A stretch of DNA of 64,000 nucleotides from contig CM024180.1 in NCBI GenBank assembly GCA_013433145.1, forward strand, positions 3,623,001 to 3,687,000. Reading direction: 5' to 3'. The position numbers and the translations under genes were made by a program. Origin of the DNA: Ascaris suum (Eukaryota > Nematoda > Chromadorea > Rhabditida > Ascarididae). Below are positions 47,280 to 60,900 of the stretch, piece by piece. The first letter of the stretch is position 1. Every line of letters starts with the position of its first letter. The notes under the pieces are model-generated. The model saw only the letters and a list, made by a program, of their open reading frames with translations, ran no database searches and had not been told where the DNA came from.

Positions 47280-50040
47280 GAAAAATTTCTATTTTCTAAT
47301 TACATTAGGAGAAATTATTACAAATATTGACTAATTATGAGACGGCCTGTCATATACATTTGCCAGCAACTTAGAAAGTGGAAAATATGTCACTCGTTGC
47401 GGCGGTATGAGATGATGATGCGTACGTTAAATCTATCACATATGTCAAAGTGTAGGTCCATGACCTTGTGATGAAGTTACAATATGAATGCGTAAATTAT
47501 GTTGCCAGTCGGTCAACGATCATTGAGAAATTCATAAGAGCGGTGCAAATTGCATGCATAGTTGAAATTTTTCTCTGGAAGGCGTGAACATTAAAGGCTT
47601 TTTTTGCAAAAGATTTGTTCTTTCATTAGCGTGACATGACTGCCTCAGAGAGAAATAGGAATCACACTTCATTACTCAGTTGGAAATTCAAGAAAGATGA
47701 AGCGTAATTAGTACTGTGAGGAAGTTTATACTTTATGGAGACCTAAGAAACCAAAACTGCAGAATAGGATAGGTGTATGCACATGAATTGAGGATGAAAA
47801 AAAAATGTACGACACGCGATTGAGGACAGTTTCGAGGATTTCCTGCCAAAATATCCTTCAACTGCGAAAAAAAAAGCCTCTCTGAGGAAAGCAGTAAATC
47901 CTCGGCAGCAAGAAAATTTACTCGATTATGAACCGGTTGAAAGTATCAAGTATGCAAAGAACCTCCGCTCACAACCATATGCTATCCTGGAAACGTCAAC
48001 TAGCCATCCTATATTTTGGGAGCTGAAATCTTTAGGATATTATGCAGCATAAATTCTTTGCGAAAAGTCTGAATTCATCAAGTTTTTTTTAATATGTTAG
48101 CAGAATTTGTTAATCGTTTTGATTTGGCCAAGTTCTGAATAAAAGGCAAGCTGGAATTCGCCATAAATAATGGCTATGAAATAAGTGATAATGTCTATTG
48201 CTCACTGTCATGTCAAATACATAAAATTCTGTCTCGAAATGAACACCTACAATAGCAACAGCATCGATCATGACATTGCTCATTTATGCTTTCCTGCGTT
48301 TCCACTGACTGGCTTCTTCGAGACGCTTTATGAAGATATCCGTGCGCGCAGATGTGTGCAACTATGTGGTCTACCTATCGTTTTGAGTATCACTGAAATT
48401 AGAGGTCTGAAATTTTATACGTGATATACACTATATGAAACTCTCTTACATCAATAATCAATTTGATCTCGCTATTTATTGCCCGCATAGCTGAAAAGGC
48501 TGCTACCAGCTTCTGCCGTTTCGACCATCCTTTTACGGATGACAATTCGCGAAAAAAAAGAAAAGAGCCACTCTTATAAGAATTTCATAGTCAAATCAGC
48601 TAAATATGCAGGAATTGTTGCGTGCAATTCATTATTTGTTGAATATTTATTGTATTGTTAGGGCATATAAGAAGGCCTTCAAAAGTCTACACCGTGCCAG
48701 CTCCCTTGTTCTTGCACCAATAGGTTAGTCGCTCCCCTGCAAATCCTTCACTGAATTTCAACGTAGGTTGAATTCGGCTAGTCGAGAAAACCCCTTTAAG
48801 CAATCGTATACGAAAAGGTCTTATATTTTCCATGTCTCATACGTAGTGTTGTTGCTAAATTTGCGACAAAAATGATGACGTGTGAAGTTGTTAAGCATTT
48901 TGCAAGCGTTACTCAATATCCTTAAACTACTTACACGTGTTGTAATCAAGGTAATAAATATGTAATTAGTAGTCAACTCGTATAGAAACTAATTTACGGG
49001 TATGCTAGTGGATGATTAAGCGTTTCATGTGCTCTTCGAAGTGTGTCAGCCGTTCATTTTCTCACTTTGCTTATTCACTTGTGAACTTCTAAGAAACTGC
49101 AAAAGTTTCATTGGATCGTCTTCGATGGCAAATGACCATGGGGGATACCCTGATGTACAATCGTTGGACATTCGCTGATTCTACAGGAAATCTTAGCAGT
49201 AGGACGCAATGGTTATCTGGTCGTAAATCATGACAAAGCCCAGAGAGACAGAGTCTAGTAATTTGATCAGGGATAAGACCTCAAACATCTGAATTTCGCT
49301 TCTCCTGCACAAGCAACCATAGATTAATAGGTTGCACCAATGACTGATGACTATGGAAGAAGAAAGCAGCTCAGATCCCTCGACATCTAAAATTCGCATT
49401 TCCGACTCCGATTCCGGCTAGGCAAGTGAAAAAAAGGTCATTCAGTTCCTTCACTTTGCAGCCGCATAGAACAAGGAGCTAGCTCTCTTACTCGGCGCCA
49501 AGACAGCGTCTTCACAAATTAATTTTTGAAACATCTCAAGAGTAGCTGCTGTAGGTATCGTTCTCTAGAGAGCATCAGAAGAAGTGCCATAAAGCGTTTT
49601 CGACACGTTGTGTACAAGCACCTGCAGATCATAACGCCGACCTAAACAGAGTGACATACTCATTGGCTGCAACAACAATGTACATTGGCTATATCCCCTT
49701 CAAATCGAGGGAGTGCCAATATAGGGGTGAGAAGGCGAGTTACTTGATTTCGTTTCGAAAAAATAGCAATCTGTAATTCTTCCCGGAGGAAAGGAAAAAT
49801 CAGTAGAGGAGCCGAAATGTTGCTTCTTGGGGAAGCAAAGCTTGAAAGGAAGGCGACTAATGGAACAGTCGGAATCACAGTATTGTTGTTTTAGCAGAAA
49901 TATGTTAAGTAATCATAGAAAATATGCTACGCATTCCATTGGAAGGGTAAACGAGACGGCTCAGGAAGCGCAAGGAAATCGGAAAGAAAGGCTTTTTAGG
50001 AAATATTGAAAACGCTGTGATCAGCAACGAAAATTGAAGA
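47280..50040. other. no supported gene
   Basis: Open frames at 48185-48424 (+), 49193-49399 (-) and 49827-50009 (+) lack splice signals. Similar short GC-richer phrases (gactccgattccggc near 49405 and gactccaactccggc near 51438) hint at related dispersed repeats. Confidence 0.4.
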
Positions 50041-50051
50041 ATAAAGCTGAC

Positions 50052-50396
50052 CTCCAGAGGTGGGTTCTTCAGTAAATAGAGTTCAGTCAGTTCATTCAGC
50101 GCAGTCATTACAGCCCAGAACTTTCGTGACCTGTGCTTCGCAATCAGAATGTAAACTACCTATTAACCTGTATTACTACTTCCGAAAATTCTTGCACCAC
50201 GTCCTCCTTCAGCGCAAATGAAGACGCAGCCTGAGGTGTGCTCATCTTGGAGGTTAATAGCAACTTTTGTATCAAACGAGTCCAAAATGGGACGCCAGGA
50301 CATTAACTTTTCAGAAATTGCTTCCACAGCAGCTTGGCGTGAAAACAATGCAGAGGAATAGGCGATATCATGAACAATGTGGAAACGCCTTGTCAC
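50052..50396 (-). CDS. two exon-like segments of an unidentified gene
   Basis: On -, 50396 to about 50170 reads protein-like (AVEAISEKLMSWRPILDSFD, then INLQDEHTSGCVFICAEGGR, then GARIFGSSNTG), closing near possible donors gtagta, gtaata or gttaat. A second segment ending at 50052 before gtcagc reads RSRKFWAVMTALNELTELYL then LKNPPLE. Both look conserved in style (balanced charged/hydrophobic residues, mixed codons), yet I could not join them: the first leaves in phase 1 at all candidate donors and the second needs another phase. The pair may be exons of one gene with a missing element between, or of different genes. Function unknown. Confidence 0.35.
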
Positions 50397-50761
50397 AAAA
50401 TCATCCGTGCTTCAAGTTCTTACACAGGGGCCTCCTCCCTAAAACGCTACCCCTTGCAAAGATTTTCCAGGGCTCGGAACCACCCTATGAGGCCCTCACG
50501 CAAGGGAAAAGCTCACCCGCTCCAATCGGGATATGGTTCATCAAATGCCATTGTAAACGCCCATGCCCATTGGGACACATTTCTAAAGATTAGCGCAGAT
50601 ATAAAGTATCGTATTTAATTATCCATACGGTTCTTGATGAAAGAAACATTTCATTGTGCGCAGATATTTCAGTCCCTATTTGGTGATAATCAGCATACGG
50701 AATGTGGTGATGAAAGAAGGTTTCATATTGCTCGCGAAAACTGCGCATAAACTTTTTTTTT

Positions 50762-51001
50762 TTAAATATCAGCTAGCGAAAAATGCCAACTGTTAGAGAA
50801 TATTCTTGATGATTTTTCTAACACGGGGTTTAATTTTGAACTACAATAAATGAGTCCTGCACAAAGAAATAAGCTGAAAAGTTTACCAAAATAATCAACG
50901 TGTCGAAGAAACTGAGTTCTTGCAGCCCGATAATTTGACAAGCCAATTTCACGGCTTTCAACAAAAATTAAAACACGTGGAATATAAATTTCATGCAGCA
51001 A
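50762..51001 (-). CDS. weak exon-like open frame
   Basis: The - frame reads with a basic stretch (REIGLSNYRAARTQFLRHVD) followed by a hydrophobic segment (FGKLFSLFLCAGLIY), faintly reminiscent of a receptor loop and helix. The possible acceptors are poor (ttgttgaaag) except aaacttttcag inside the frame. Not joined to neighbours. Confidence 0.18.
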   Translation of the reverse strand: MLHEIYIPRVLIFVESREIGLSNYRAARTQFLRHVDYFGKLFSLFLCAGLIYCSSKLNPVLEKSSRIFSNSWHFSLADI

Positions 51002-52209
51002 TTTAAACGGTTAGATAGCATGCAAACTGGAATAAAGCTTTGTCAGTTTTCAAAACGCTCTTTTGCCTTCTATAATGGGGAAATTTTCGTAGGAAACTTT
51101 TTCCGGAAATTCACTCGAACATTTAGAAATCCGAAAAAAAACGCCGACGAAATTGTTTTTGAGTAAAATCGATCTTCAGTTCTTTAGCTGTACAGTACAA
51201 TAACGATGAGAAATTAGGAGAAATTGAATGTTCAGCGCAAGTGGCAAGAATGTGGAAGCACAATGACGTCAGTAAAAATCACTGACCACCAACTGAAGCG
51301 GATAAATTGGGCGTTCACGCATCCGTTTTCCACAGCGATGTATTGCAGCGTTTGTGCTATACACGTACGCTTCTAATCCAATACTTATTTTCGACGTAGA
51401 TGAAAAGAGCTTGGTGGGAAAGATGGCGGAAATTTGTGACTCCAACTCCGGCTTCGCAAAAAAAGGAGTCGACCTTTAGAAAATGAGGTTATGCTCCTAC
51501 TACCGCAGGGTACTACTACTACCTCCGATCAACCTTCCAAGGGCTGAGGGGCAGCATTCATTTATTTAATTTATATTTATATTTACCTTTATAATCGTCG
51601 AATAAATGAGCTGTCAAGTGTTGGCTGTACAATGCAGAGCCGTATACACCCAATATTCTTATATGCCGTATACATATTTCACCCAATGTTCTTCTCTAGA
51701 CTACACCAATAAAAAACAGCGTCAGTATTCGTTTTTTTTTGTATTGTGTGTTCGCATGTGTAGACAGTGCATTGTGATATCTATATGGTTATAATGGAGA
51801 AAGCTGAATAATTTTTTTTTTTAATCAACGCAATATATGTATGAAGCAATTCCTTGCCAAACCGGTGAAGTGCGTAAATATTTGGCACTGCGCCGAATGT
51901 GTTTCATAAGGCGGTGCACACCAGTTCGCTCATCTAATAACGGCCCATCCATCAACGCATATATTGGCGCAAAATCAACGGCACGTTTGTCGAAATGTGT
52001 TTTTTCGAGTCCCCTAACATCTTTGCACTTCTGATAATACTCGGTGTACTAAACGATCCTTCAGTCTTCACTCACCAAACTGTCATCTCTCCCACTGCAC
52101 ATTGAATCCACAAATTAGCCATTTCTACAATTCAGCTCAGAGTTATTGCATTACTATTTGTTCTGCAATGAAGCACGAAGTCTCGACAGCTTTAGCAAAG
52201 GGAGTGGGT

Positions 52210-52226
52210 GGGGGGGGGGGGGGGGG
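52210..52226. repeat. G17 homopolymer
   Basis: Seventeen consecutive G on + in AT-rich DNA, preceded by ggagtgggt. Exact length is unreliable in any assembly. Confidence 0.9.
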
Positions 52227-52683
52227 AGGAGAGATCATCGATAGGGTCTACATGACGCATTGACCATTGAGCCGCAAGAAATCTGCATCTTTTGTGACTC
52301 GAAGAAAAAATTTTGGCATATAGAAGGAATTTTCTTCACGCTTAGTTCAGTTATGTAAGATGGGCATGTCGATTGGATAATTGAATAACGTCTGAAACAA
52401 TATGGTCACTAACTATAAGATTTTCGCATTTCTATACGGAAAGCTGCACAAGTAAATCGAATCTCTCACTTCCAGAAAAAATTTACTGTCAGTGATGAGA
52501 ATGCTAGCTGAAAAGGTCCATTTAAGTCTGTGTTTTCGTTTATTTTAAAATCATAAATTTTCTCTTTGGGCGAGGAAAATTGTTCGTGAATTATTTGGCT
52601 CTTCGCTAGCCCATTTAAGTGTCCCAGGAAATCTGTCGCTCCCTTCCCGCTTGATTACCATGGAAGTCAGGTAGTGTACTTAC

Positions 52684-52932
52684 GTCATATTCGTCTACGA
52701 AAATGAGTTTTCCTAGTAATTCAAGAGTGCTGATTTCATAAGATACTTTCCTTGATGCAATAATATCAACATTTGAAAGACCTACTGACTGCAGAAAACC
52801 AGCAAGAATTGAAAAAAAATACACGCCGACTTGGGAGTTTATTCCTAAGGTCGCAGATGTGAGGAAAAAACTACTTTTTCCGTTTGTAAGACGTTGACAC
52901 GAACGAATGACGAACGCCAATGAAAATCCTCT
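52684..52932 (-). CDS. exon-like segment with a strong donor
   Basis: On - the open frame ends exactly at a consensus donor (gtaagtac after GAATATGAC). It reads SILAGFLQSVGLSNVDIIAS and ends LELLGKLIFVDEYD. The acceptor is either ttttactag at about 52932 or ttttctgcag at about 52790, which leaves a 35-codon exon in phase 0. No identified partner; product unknown. Confidence 0.33.
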
Positions 52933-53019
52933 AGTAAAACTCTTGATATTTTATAATAAGAACGGCATATCCACATTCTTCAATCCATTAGGCGCTATAT
53001 AAACCAAGGATTGACTACA

Positions 53020-53173
53020 TATTTTGCAATATTTTTCGACACTATCGATAGCAAGCGTATTATAATGTGCCATATAAAATAACAAACGGTTCCATAACGA
53101 AGAATTTCCGTTAAGATGTTTGCACATTGTTCATTCTCACTAACATCTTCAGCAGAAGTAGTGTTCGACGACT
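53020..53173 (-). CDS. exon-like segment with a strong acceptor
   Basis: On - a good acceptor (accgatttttcag) opens a frame reading SSNTTSAEDVSENEQCANIL then TEILRYGTVCYFIWHIII. Donor candidates include gttagtgag and gtgagaatg inside the frame and gtagtc near 53030, so its 3' boundary is unresolved. Not joined to flanking exons. Confidence 0.25.
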
Positions 53174-54167
53174 GAAAAATCGGTAGCAAATAAACAACCA
53201 AAGCTCATTTAAAGATTATCAGCACTGAAATCGCTTGAAAACAATATTTAAAAATATGCATATCATCTCAAAAATTTTGGGATCCTCATTTCCAATACCC
53301 ATATTCTAATATGCGATATTTTATTAATGACATGCTTGTCAGACCTGAGCTGATCTTAAAAGAGCACGTTGCTCTATGTTCTTCTCGTATAACAATGAAA
53401 TATTCACTAACACCTCTAATAATTCCAGTATTATTATTTCCGCTCTCTTCACTAGTATCGACATTGCAGTCTTCTAACGTGCAATAGCATTCTATTGCTT
53501 TTCATCATACTCTAATTCTAATAGCATTTCTTTTTGAAAATAAGCAATTCATATAATTCCGCAAGGTATTTCTTCATTGCGGAATTATTTGATTAGATTA
53601 CAAGAAGCGCCATAATGCACTCCGTATTGATATCATTCAACAACGGGACAAACTTTCATTTCAGGAATTATTTAATGCAGTGGTTGATGTAGATATGTGC
53701 TCCATTCTTTTAACTTTCCAACAATCACTGCCAGTTCTTCGAATTTATATCATTGTCATTATTATTTGAGCTCTCTTCAGCTAATTGGAAATCGGCGTTT
53801 CATATGCGATAGTGGCACAACTGCACTGCGTACCATTCATAACTCTTACCGAGTAAACGAGCGAATGAATGCATTAATGAATGAATAAATAAACAAGTAA
53901 AGAAATAAATATGTTAATCGAATAAATAATAGAGGGTTAGTTTATTTATTAAAGCAGTACCTAAATAAATATGCAAACAAGAGTAATTATGATTAGTGAA
54001 TATGAGAAATTGTGTGAAGAACGAAACCTGATTTCTCTTGACAAATTTGCCACCGAGAACTCTGAGGAACGTAACACAAGAAAATTGAATAGTTTTTTCC
54101 TGAGGAATACGCAACGCCACCTGTCGAAAGATGCGAGGTGGATTTCTTTAAATGGCGCACTACTTAC

Positions 54168-54241
54168 AGCTCCATTGATTGCAAGCAGGATTCGATGCGA
54201 AAATGGCAACATCGCAGATATTCACACCTATTTTTGCATCT
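54168..54241 (-). CDS. orphan 74-bp exon-like segment
   Basis: On - the segment lies between gaaatttcag and gtaagtagtg, both strong. Two frames are open: one reads DAKIGVNICDVAIFASNPAC then NQWS, the other is very Cys-rich (RCKNRCEYLRCCHFRIESC). A 135-codon + strand frame at 53971-54378 overlaps it and is an alternative reading, though without splice support. Neither could be linked to other exons. Confidence 0.28.
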
Positions 54242-54379
54242 CTGAAATTTCCTCATTCTTTACTTTGTTATTGCGTTTGAAATGTATCCTGGTTCTAAAG
54301 TGCCTTGGATCAACAGTCACTCTCTCAACCGCTTTTTCCCTTCCTTTGTGGAATGTTACCCTCCTTGATCGATACTGAA

Positions 54380-56015
54380 AAATCACACCTACAACAATAT
54401 ATCACTCATTGATTATGTCAAATTTTCTACATACTCACTGTTGTTTTATTCTCGCCATTACGTTTTTCGAGGATACAGAAACAAATTTCCGTGAAACCAA
54501 AGTTTTTAGCATGATTCGCCACTTATCATCGGTCAACCTAGACCGCAGAGTACAATTATCAAACTTCTTGACCACAGCCTTTGTGACCAATAAATTGGCG
54601 ACGAGACAAATCGGCTTATGAAAATTCACACAAGATATTTTCATGCACAGAGAAATTGTATTGTTATATGCTTGGTATTGCGTGATATGCGTGAATGTGG
54701 CAGAGTAATATACGCGTAACAGAGTATATACGTGATATCACACAAGATATTGTTATAAAGACACTTGCAAAAAAAAGCAAAATTTGGCGGAGCATACAAC
54801 ATGCGAACGCTGAAAAAATGAAATCACTCTTTTATATGTTCCATGATAAAAATCACTTTCTATCTCTATCGTTATAGCGTCTTCGTTTCTGTATGTGAAT
54901 ACATGCATGACTGTATCTTCAATCTGTGTCTGTTCGCTTGACAACTTGAATATGGAAGGCAAATGGAGTGTACAGTCTGTACTATAATGACACATCCTTC
55001 AACAGTCCTGAAGCTGAATGATTGGATCCCTGCACGCTTGCAAGGCGTTAAAATTTGGAGAAAACTGAGCATTTTGAGCATTTAGCGGGCGATAGCATGA
55101 AAATAGCGAAAGATCGAATCGTTTGTAGATTTATACAAGTGTTCCATTTTTTTCATCAACTCATAAATTTCGACCTTTTTATTTGATTGATAAAAGCCTA
55201 AAATGCCCGCATTTTGCTTGATTTTTCATTGCATGACGGTCTTGAACGAAGAAAGCTAGATATTCATATGAAATATGTGCATTAATTAGTGACTTCAGCG
55301 AAATGATGATTTTTTGAAATTCTTGTCTATATGTTCAATGCCAAATTGCCAAGTTGATTAGTCTTAGCATATAGTGTACAGTTTATTTCAAAGTTGCTAA
55401 ACATTCGAGATCATTAAGTAGAAAACTTGCGAACGAAATAAAACACGTTGAAAATAAACAAAGAAATAAGCATTGAAGAATAACATCATCATTCATTTCC
55501 GTTCTGCAACGTCGATCCCGACCGATATGGTTAAAAAAGAGGATTATGACGGCCCTAAATTTTCTGGAATTCAGGAACACTAACATATCAGATATATTCG
55601 CTGCCGGATAAATACAATAAGCGATACTCTAGCAGTACTGCTCATCTAAACACTGACAAAACACTGCGAAGTTATATAGACCTGATATATGAGTAGCATT
55701 TAGTAGACTATAAAAATTCAGGTATAATTATAGAATAAATGTTATTTGAGAGTCTAATACATCGATGTAAGTTGTTTTGTTCGCCTGTTATCAATTACAG
55801 ATTTTCAATCCTCTCTTTTTCTCTCCGAGTTTCGCTTTCATAAAACGTTGACTCAATGGAAATTGCAAATTTATTCATAACAAAGTGAAATCGCTTTTAT
55901 GCACTTAGAATTGTTTCGCTTATGACTTTGCAATGATTTCGTGAATACCTCACGATAAATATTAGCGCAAAAATTTAGGAACTCTTTCGAATTATAACAC
56001 GGATATTACTGTTAT
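54380..56015. other. no supported gene; region downstream of the globin gene
   Basis: Short open frames only (54409-54621 +, 54753-54995 -, 55383-55586 -), none with convincing splice boundaries. Confidence 0.45.
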
Positions 56016-56022
56016 GAATTAT

Positions 56023-56028
56023 TTTATT
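56023..56028 (-). terminator. polyadenylation signal AATAAA of the globin gene
   Basis: Reverse complement of tttatt, 45 bases past the TAA stop at 56073, a normal distance for a nematode gene. Confidence 0.75.
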
Positions 56029-56072
56029 ACAATTAAAGCATCGTTGACATACTACAAATTACTTTATCTTAT

Positions 56073-57838
56073 TTAGGCCTTTGCCTCTTTACGGCGACGT
56101 TCATCATATCCATTACGCATATCTCTGACGACAATATTTAGTAGGTGTTGCCATGAAAGTACGAAAATTTTTTGTTGCTCTTCATTGAAATTCATCGAAC
56201 ATTCTTTGATCCCTTCAATCATGCACACCTATAAAGATTTTCTTTATTCCTATAAAATCGATACAAACTTCAAATGATTATGAGGTAATAAATAAAACTT
56301 CAAGAGGTAATAATATAAAAAATTACAATATTACTTATGTATTCTTTTTTAGTTGATTGAACTAATGGAATATTTTTTCACCTCAACTGGTAAAAAAGCA
56401 AGATATAGGACCTCCAAAAAGAAAGGATCACAGGAAACTGAATTTGTGAAGCATGCTGTCATGTTCTCCGAGGAGCACAAATGGAAAACACGTCGTGTGT
56501 AAGGAAAATGCGTAGCGGCCACTTTGCATGTTAGATTATCGTATTCGGCTGGATGCCACTAATGTAACAGTCATGTTTATAAATTATAAGTTCACTTCAC
56601 TATGGAGTTGAACAGAAGTTGCTTCACTGGTAAGGTCTGCAGTTCACAAAGCATTAAATTTGCATATTCGGCTTGCAATTTGCCATGAGCTATGAAAGAA
56701 ATTTTAATTTTATCAGCAACAAACCAGCTCAATTCAATACAGTCATATGTTTCATCGAGCATTTTGCTCTGTACACTTCGCGTTTTTTTCCTGCATGTCA
56801 TACAAATATACAATTTCGGTCTGTTTTTCTTTCAAGGTAGAGTTCTCCGAACTTATATTGGAAGTTCCACTCAGCCCAATGCCAATCAAGTTGATTGAAA
56901 TCGGTTAAAAAATGCGTCACTCCGTCGCTTTAATATTTTAGCTTCTGGCATCATTTTCTCGTTTATTTAGTAATTAACATCTAACTGCGACAAAGATAAC
57001 GGAAATGCAACATGCCCTTCATCACATAAGATGAGAAGTAGTTTCGTTGTACACATAAAAACAATTGTTTAAAAATTTAATTATCAAATTATTCTCCCGT
57101 TAGGAAAATTGAGATTGCACAATAACGGTTGCGAAAAATATGAAAGAGAAGAAATTCTTATGATGTAGATTTTGATGCACACGAGCCGTTAGATAGAAAT
57201 AAAACTTATCAATAAAATGTTATCATTGTGAGGTCTGAAATATAGGCGATATTCTTTTCTATATTGAATCGAACAATTCATACATCAATTTCAAGCAATT
57301 GGTAATATCTTCTAATAAAAAGTGATGAGTGGGATTCTCCTCATAACTACTCTCAAAATCTCGATAATCTAAAACAGTTTATATTTCTACGATTCGAAAA
57401 AGTGAAATTTCTCTTGAATACAAAATCTTGTTCGTAAGCAGCCTTGACCTCAGCAATTCGAAGCCTACTTCCACAAAATCACATGACATTCATTCGCCTA
57501 TGATTTAAGTGATATTTGTATTCGATCGAAATGGAGTTCACCGTGCATTACATTTCATAAATGACCTCTGCGAGAAAAAGGGCGAATAGATGATTTTCTT
57601 ATTCTGTTTAGATTTTCTCAATAAAGACATTTTTCGCACAAAAATTGACATCATAGGTTTAGGTTCTTGGTTCCTTACTGTCTGCAAATGAATAACTTTT
57701 ATGAAACTGATGTTTTTTTGATCTGAATGTTGCAGTACTATTTAGAAAGCTCAGAAAAAATTGAAACAGCGTTATTTAATTGAAACTCTTCTGCTGCAGC
57801 CGAACGCCTGCAGCGCTCTGTTCCTTTATTTAGCTAGT

Positions 57839-57918
<80 letters not shown>

Positions 57919-60900
57919 GGAAGCAACAGAATATACCAATATCTAAGAAAAGGAACGAAGAGTCGTCGCAGATTGAAAAAAGAACGAGAGGATTTTGTGT
58001 TTTTTTTTAAACCATAGAACTGTCGGAGTCTTGAGTCTGCATTCGTAAGTCTGGTCTTCGAAAATCCATTAAATACATGTCCACCATATTAGACAGCGAA
58101 ATTCGAAGCGTGCTATTCATAATGAAGACAGGAAAGACTCTTTTTGAAGACGAAATAAGAGTGGAAGCGATCACAGTGAGAAGAACAAAGTTCTAGAGCA
58201 TTCTTTTTTCTGGATTAAGTCGATACTTAACAATTGAAAGCATTCTTTCGTACTCGAATAATTCAAAAGCGATTCTATCGTATAAGGAGAGCAATCAACG
58301 AAATCAATACTACCTTGAATCTGTGCACTCAGTTGCGTTAACAAGCATTTCATAAGGGCGATAACCAATCGGTTTCCGAATCGGTTAGATGAGCAGTAAG
58401 AAGAAAACCAAATAAGATATCGAAAAGGTCTCTGCACAAACGATCATATATTCACTTCTCGCAGTTATTAAAATGAGCAAAAGTATAGGAACTTCTTTTA
58501 TATGATGCATTTCTTGGCTAAGAACTGGTGTTCGAAAATGTGGACTCAACAAGATAGCAATTGCTGTTGGAGAACGGAGCATCAATACGAGACTTTGTAT
58601 GGCATGCACGGCAGAACTAATCGCACTTTGTGTATGATGTGGCATATCGATTGAAATAGGCGTGAAAATGGGGAACAAAATTCCTTAAAAATTTTTCGCT
58701 CTGTGCGTTGAAACAGCTGCGAGAAAAGTTGAAAGTGGTGGACGTTGCAAACGACACCAACAATGAGACGCTAAATCATCTCAGAGTTTTCGACGTTGAT
58801 GTGTTGTTCGATAAAAATCCAGAGCAAATGCAAAGGATGCTATTCAAACTCGACGAAAGAAACACCGAAATCGAACCGGAAATCAAGCTGATTTAGAACA
58901 ATATTCGTAGTCAGGTTCTTTGCGGAAGGACAGAGTAACGTTTTGGAGACCAGGCACCGATGTGGAGACACCGATTTGGAGACCAGGCAAAATGAAATAC
59001 GACGGGCGGGACAAGTGGAAAAGGTAACCACTGGACAGCTGCCACTGCCAGATCGTATTTACGGGAGTAAAAATAACCACTTAGTGTAACATCGAAGGGA
59101 AGAGTGATGGTCTTGTTAAATGCCATGAGCAGAAAGGTAGCAGTGAGATGGGAGCTGCGAAACAACTGTATACAAGAACCGACCAATAGAGGTAATCAAG
59201 TGAAAGGCACCAAGCAATAAAAAAGCAGACGAAGGTAGATGTTGCTATTCAGACACTAGAGATTTCAGACGACGCTTTTGTCAACTTTACAGTAAGCAGC
59301 AGCGCTGTCACATCTGTGATTATTTTCTGTGATTAAGGCGCGAGTTGTACCTCAAATTTCCGATAACGCCATTCTTATAGGGTGAGATGCTGCGGATCTT
59401 AAGGTAGAAAAGAAAAAAACCTTGTATAGATTATTAATAACCGTTTACTTCTTGGCCAGCGTTAGAGCGGAACTTGCTTGAATTAAGGCAATCCAATATA
59501 ATTCAGAGTTTAACCTGTCCCCTCCTCTTTTACAGTTTGTAGAGTACGAAAAAGCTTTTGATTCTATCGAACACATCGCTTTCTGCAGATCTATGGGAAG
59601 TGCCGAGTTAGCCTTTCAGCAAACTCCACGATTCAAGAAATCCGACGCAAATCGGGGCTAACAGTTTTCGTATAGGAAAAGTAAATACCGGCAGAGGTCA
59701 AGAGAGGAGTATGACAGGGAAAGTGCATTATCTCGCTGTTGTACAACGCAAGTCTAGGGCTCGCGTTCGAGAGCTATATTGGCACAACAAGGGCGCAAGG
59801 TTCGACGGGAGACTTTCGCATTCGAGATTCGCAGACGACATAGTACTCATATCTCACAGCTTCAAGAAATGAAGTTGCAGCAAATGAAAACCTCAAAAAC
59901 GAAACTCATCAGCAATCGAGAGTTGAAGTCGACAATGGCTAAAAGAGGCGAGAAGATTGAGAACGTTAACGAATTTAACTATTTCAGCGGAAGTATAAAA
60001 ATGCGCGAATGGACAGAAACAGATGTAAGACTCAGTTTTAAAGCAGGCTGAAAAATATTTTTTTAACGAATGAAGATTTCTGCCATCAGAAAAATTATCG
60101 ACTAGTCTCAGACAGATATTCTTCGACAAAAACATGATGCCAACAATTCGCTACGCCCCAGAGACGTGGACGACAACTGAGAAAATGCAAGTGTTGGTGG
60201 TAGAGAGGAGAATGGAAAGAAATGCAACAGGAACCAAACTGCTCGGCAAGGGAACCAACGTATAGCTCCGAGGGCTGACGAAAGTGGAGGACTGGGCGAC
60301 CGATGCCGGAATGAGGATTCGATGGGCGGCAAAGATAAACGCAATGTAAAATGATGGATAAGCGAAAATAATAAGAGAATGGACGTCAGGAAATGATAAA
60401 AGACGTGGAGGTCGACCTACACTGAGATGAAGTGATACTTCAAAAAAGACGGCAGAAACCAACTGGAAGAGAGAAGCATTGAAGCGGGACAAATTGAAGC
60501 GAGATGAAGAAAGATTTGATCATAACGAATGCTTCGTTGATTGAAGTAAAGCAGAGTAAAGAATGTTCTAGGAAACGAATTTTCCAAAATTTTGAGCATC
60601 ATTTCTAAAATGCAAAATTCTCATTTTTGTGCACAATATTTCATAGACATTGCGATGCTGTCATAAGCCAATGTTATAAAGAGCGTCCAGCGAATATTCG
60701 ACGAATGCAGCTCTATAATTTTTTTGAAGGAAAACTTAGGGCAATTATCTACTCAATATTAATCTTATTAAATTCATCAATCGAATTGCGCGCTTTCTAC
60801 TTTGTATCAATCGGCAAAAAATTTCCAACAAACAAATAACGCTTAAATTGACGATTTTATAGGGTCATTTGTTGCGCTAAGCAAAATGTGAATAAAATTT

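Noticed and set aside
53971..54378. 135-codon + frame
   Set aside because: No acceptor, donor or polyadenylation context, and a better bounded exon-like segment lies on the opposite strand; kept only as an alternative.
58708..58896. 62-codon + frame as an independent gene
   Set aside because: Lies directly upstream of the decayed reverse transcriptase on the same strand; more simply part of the element or its flank.
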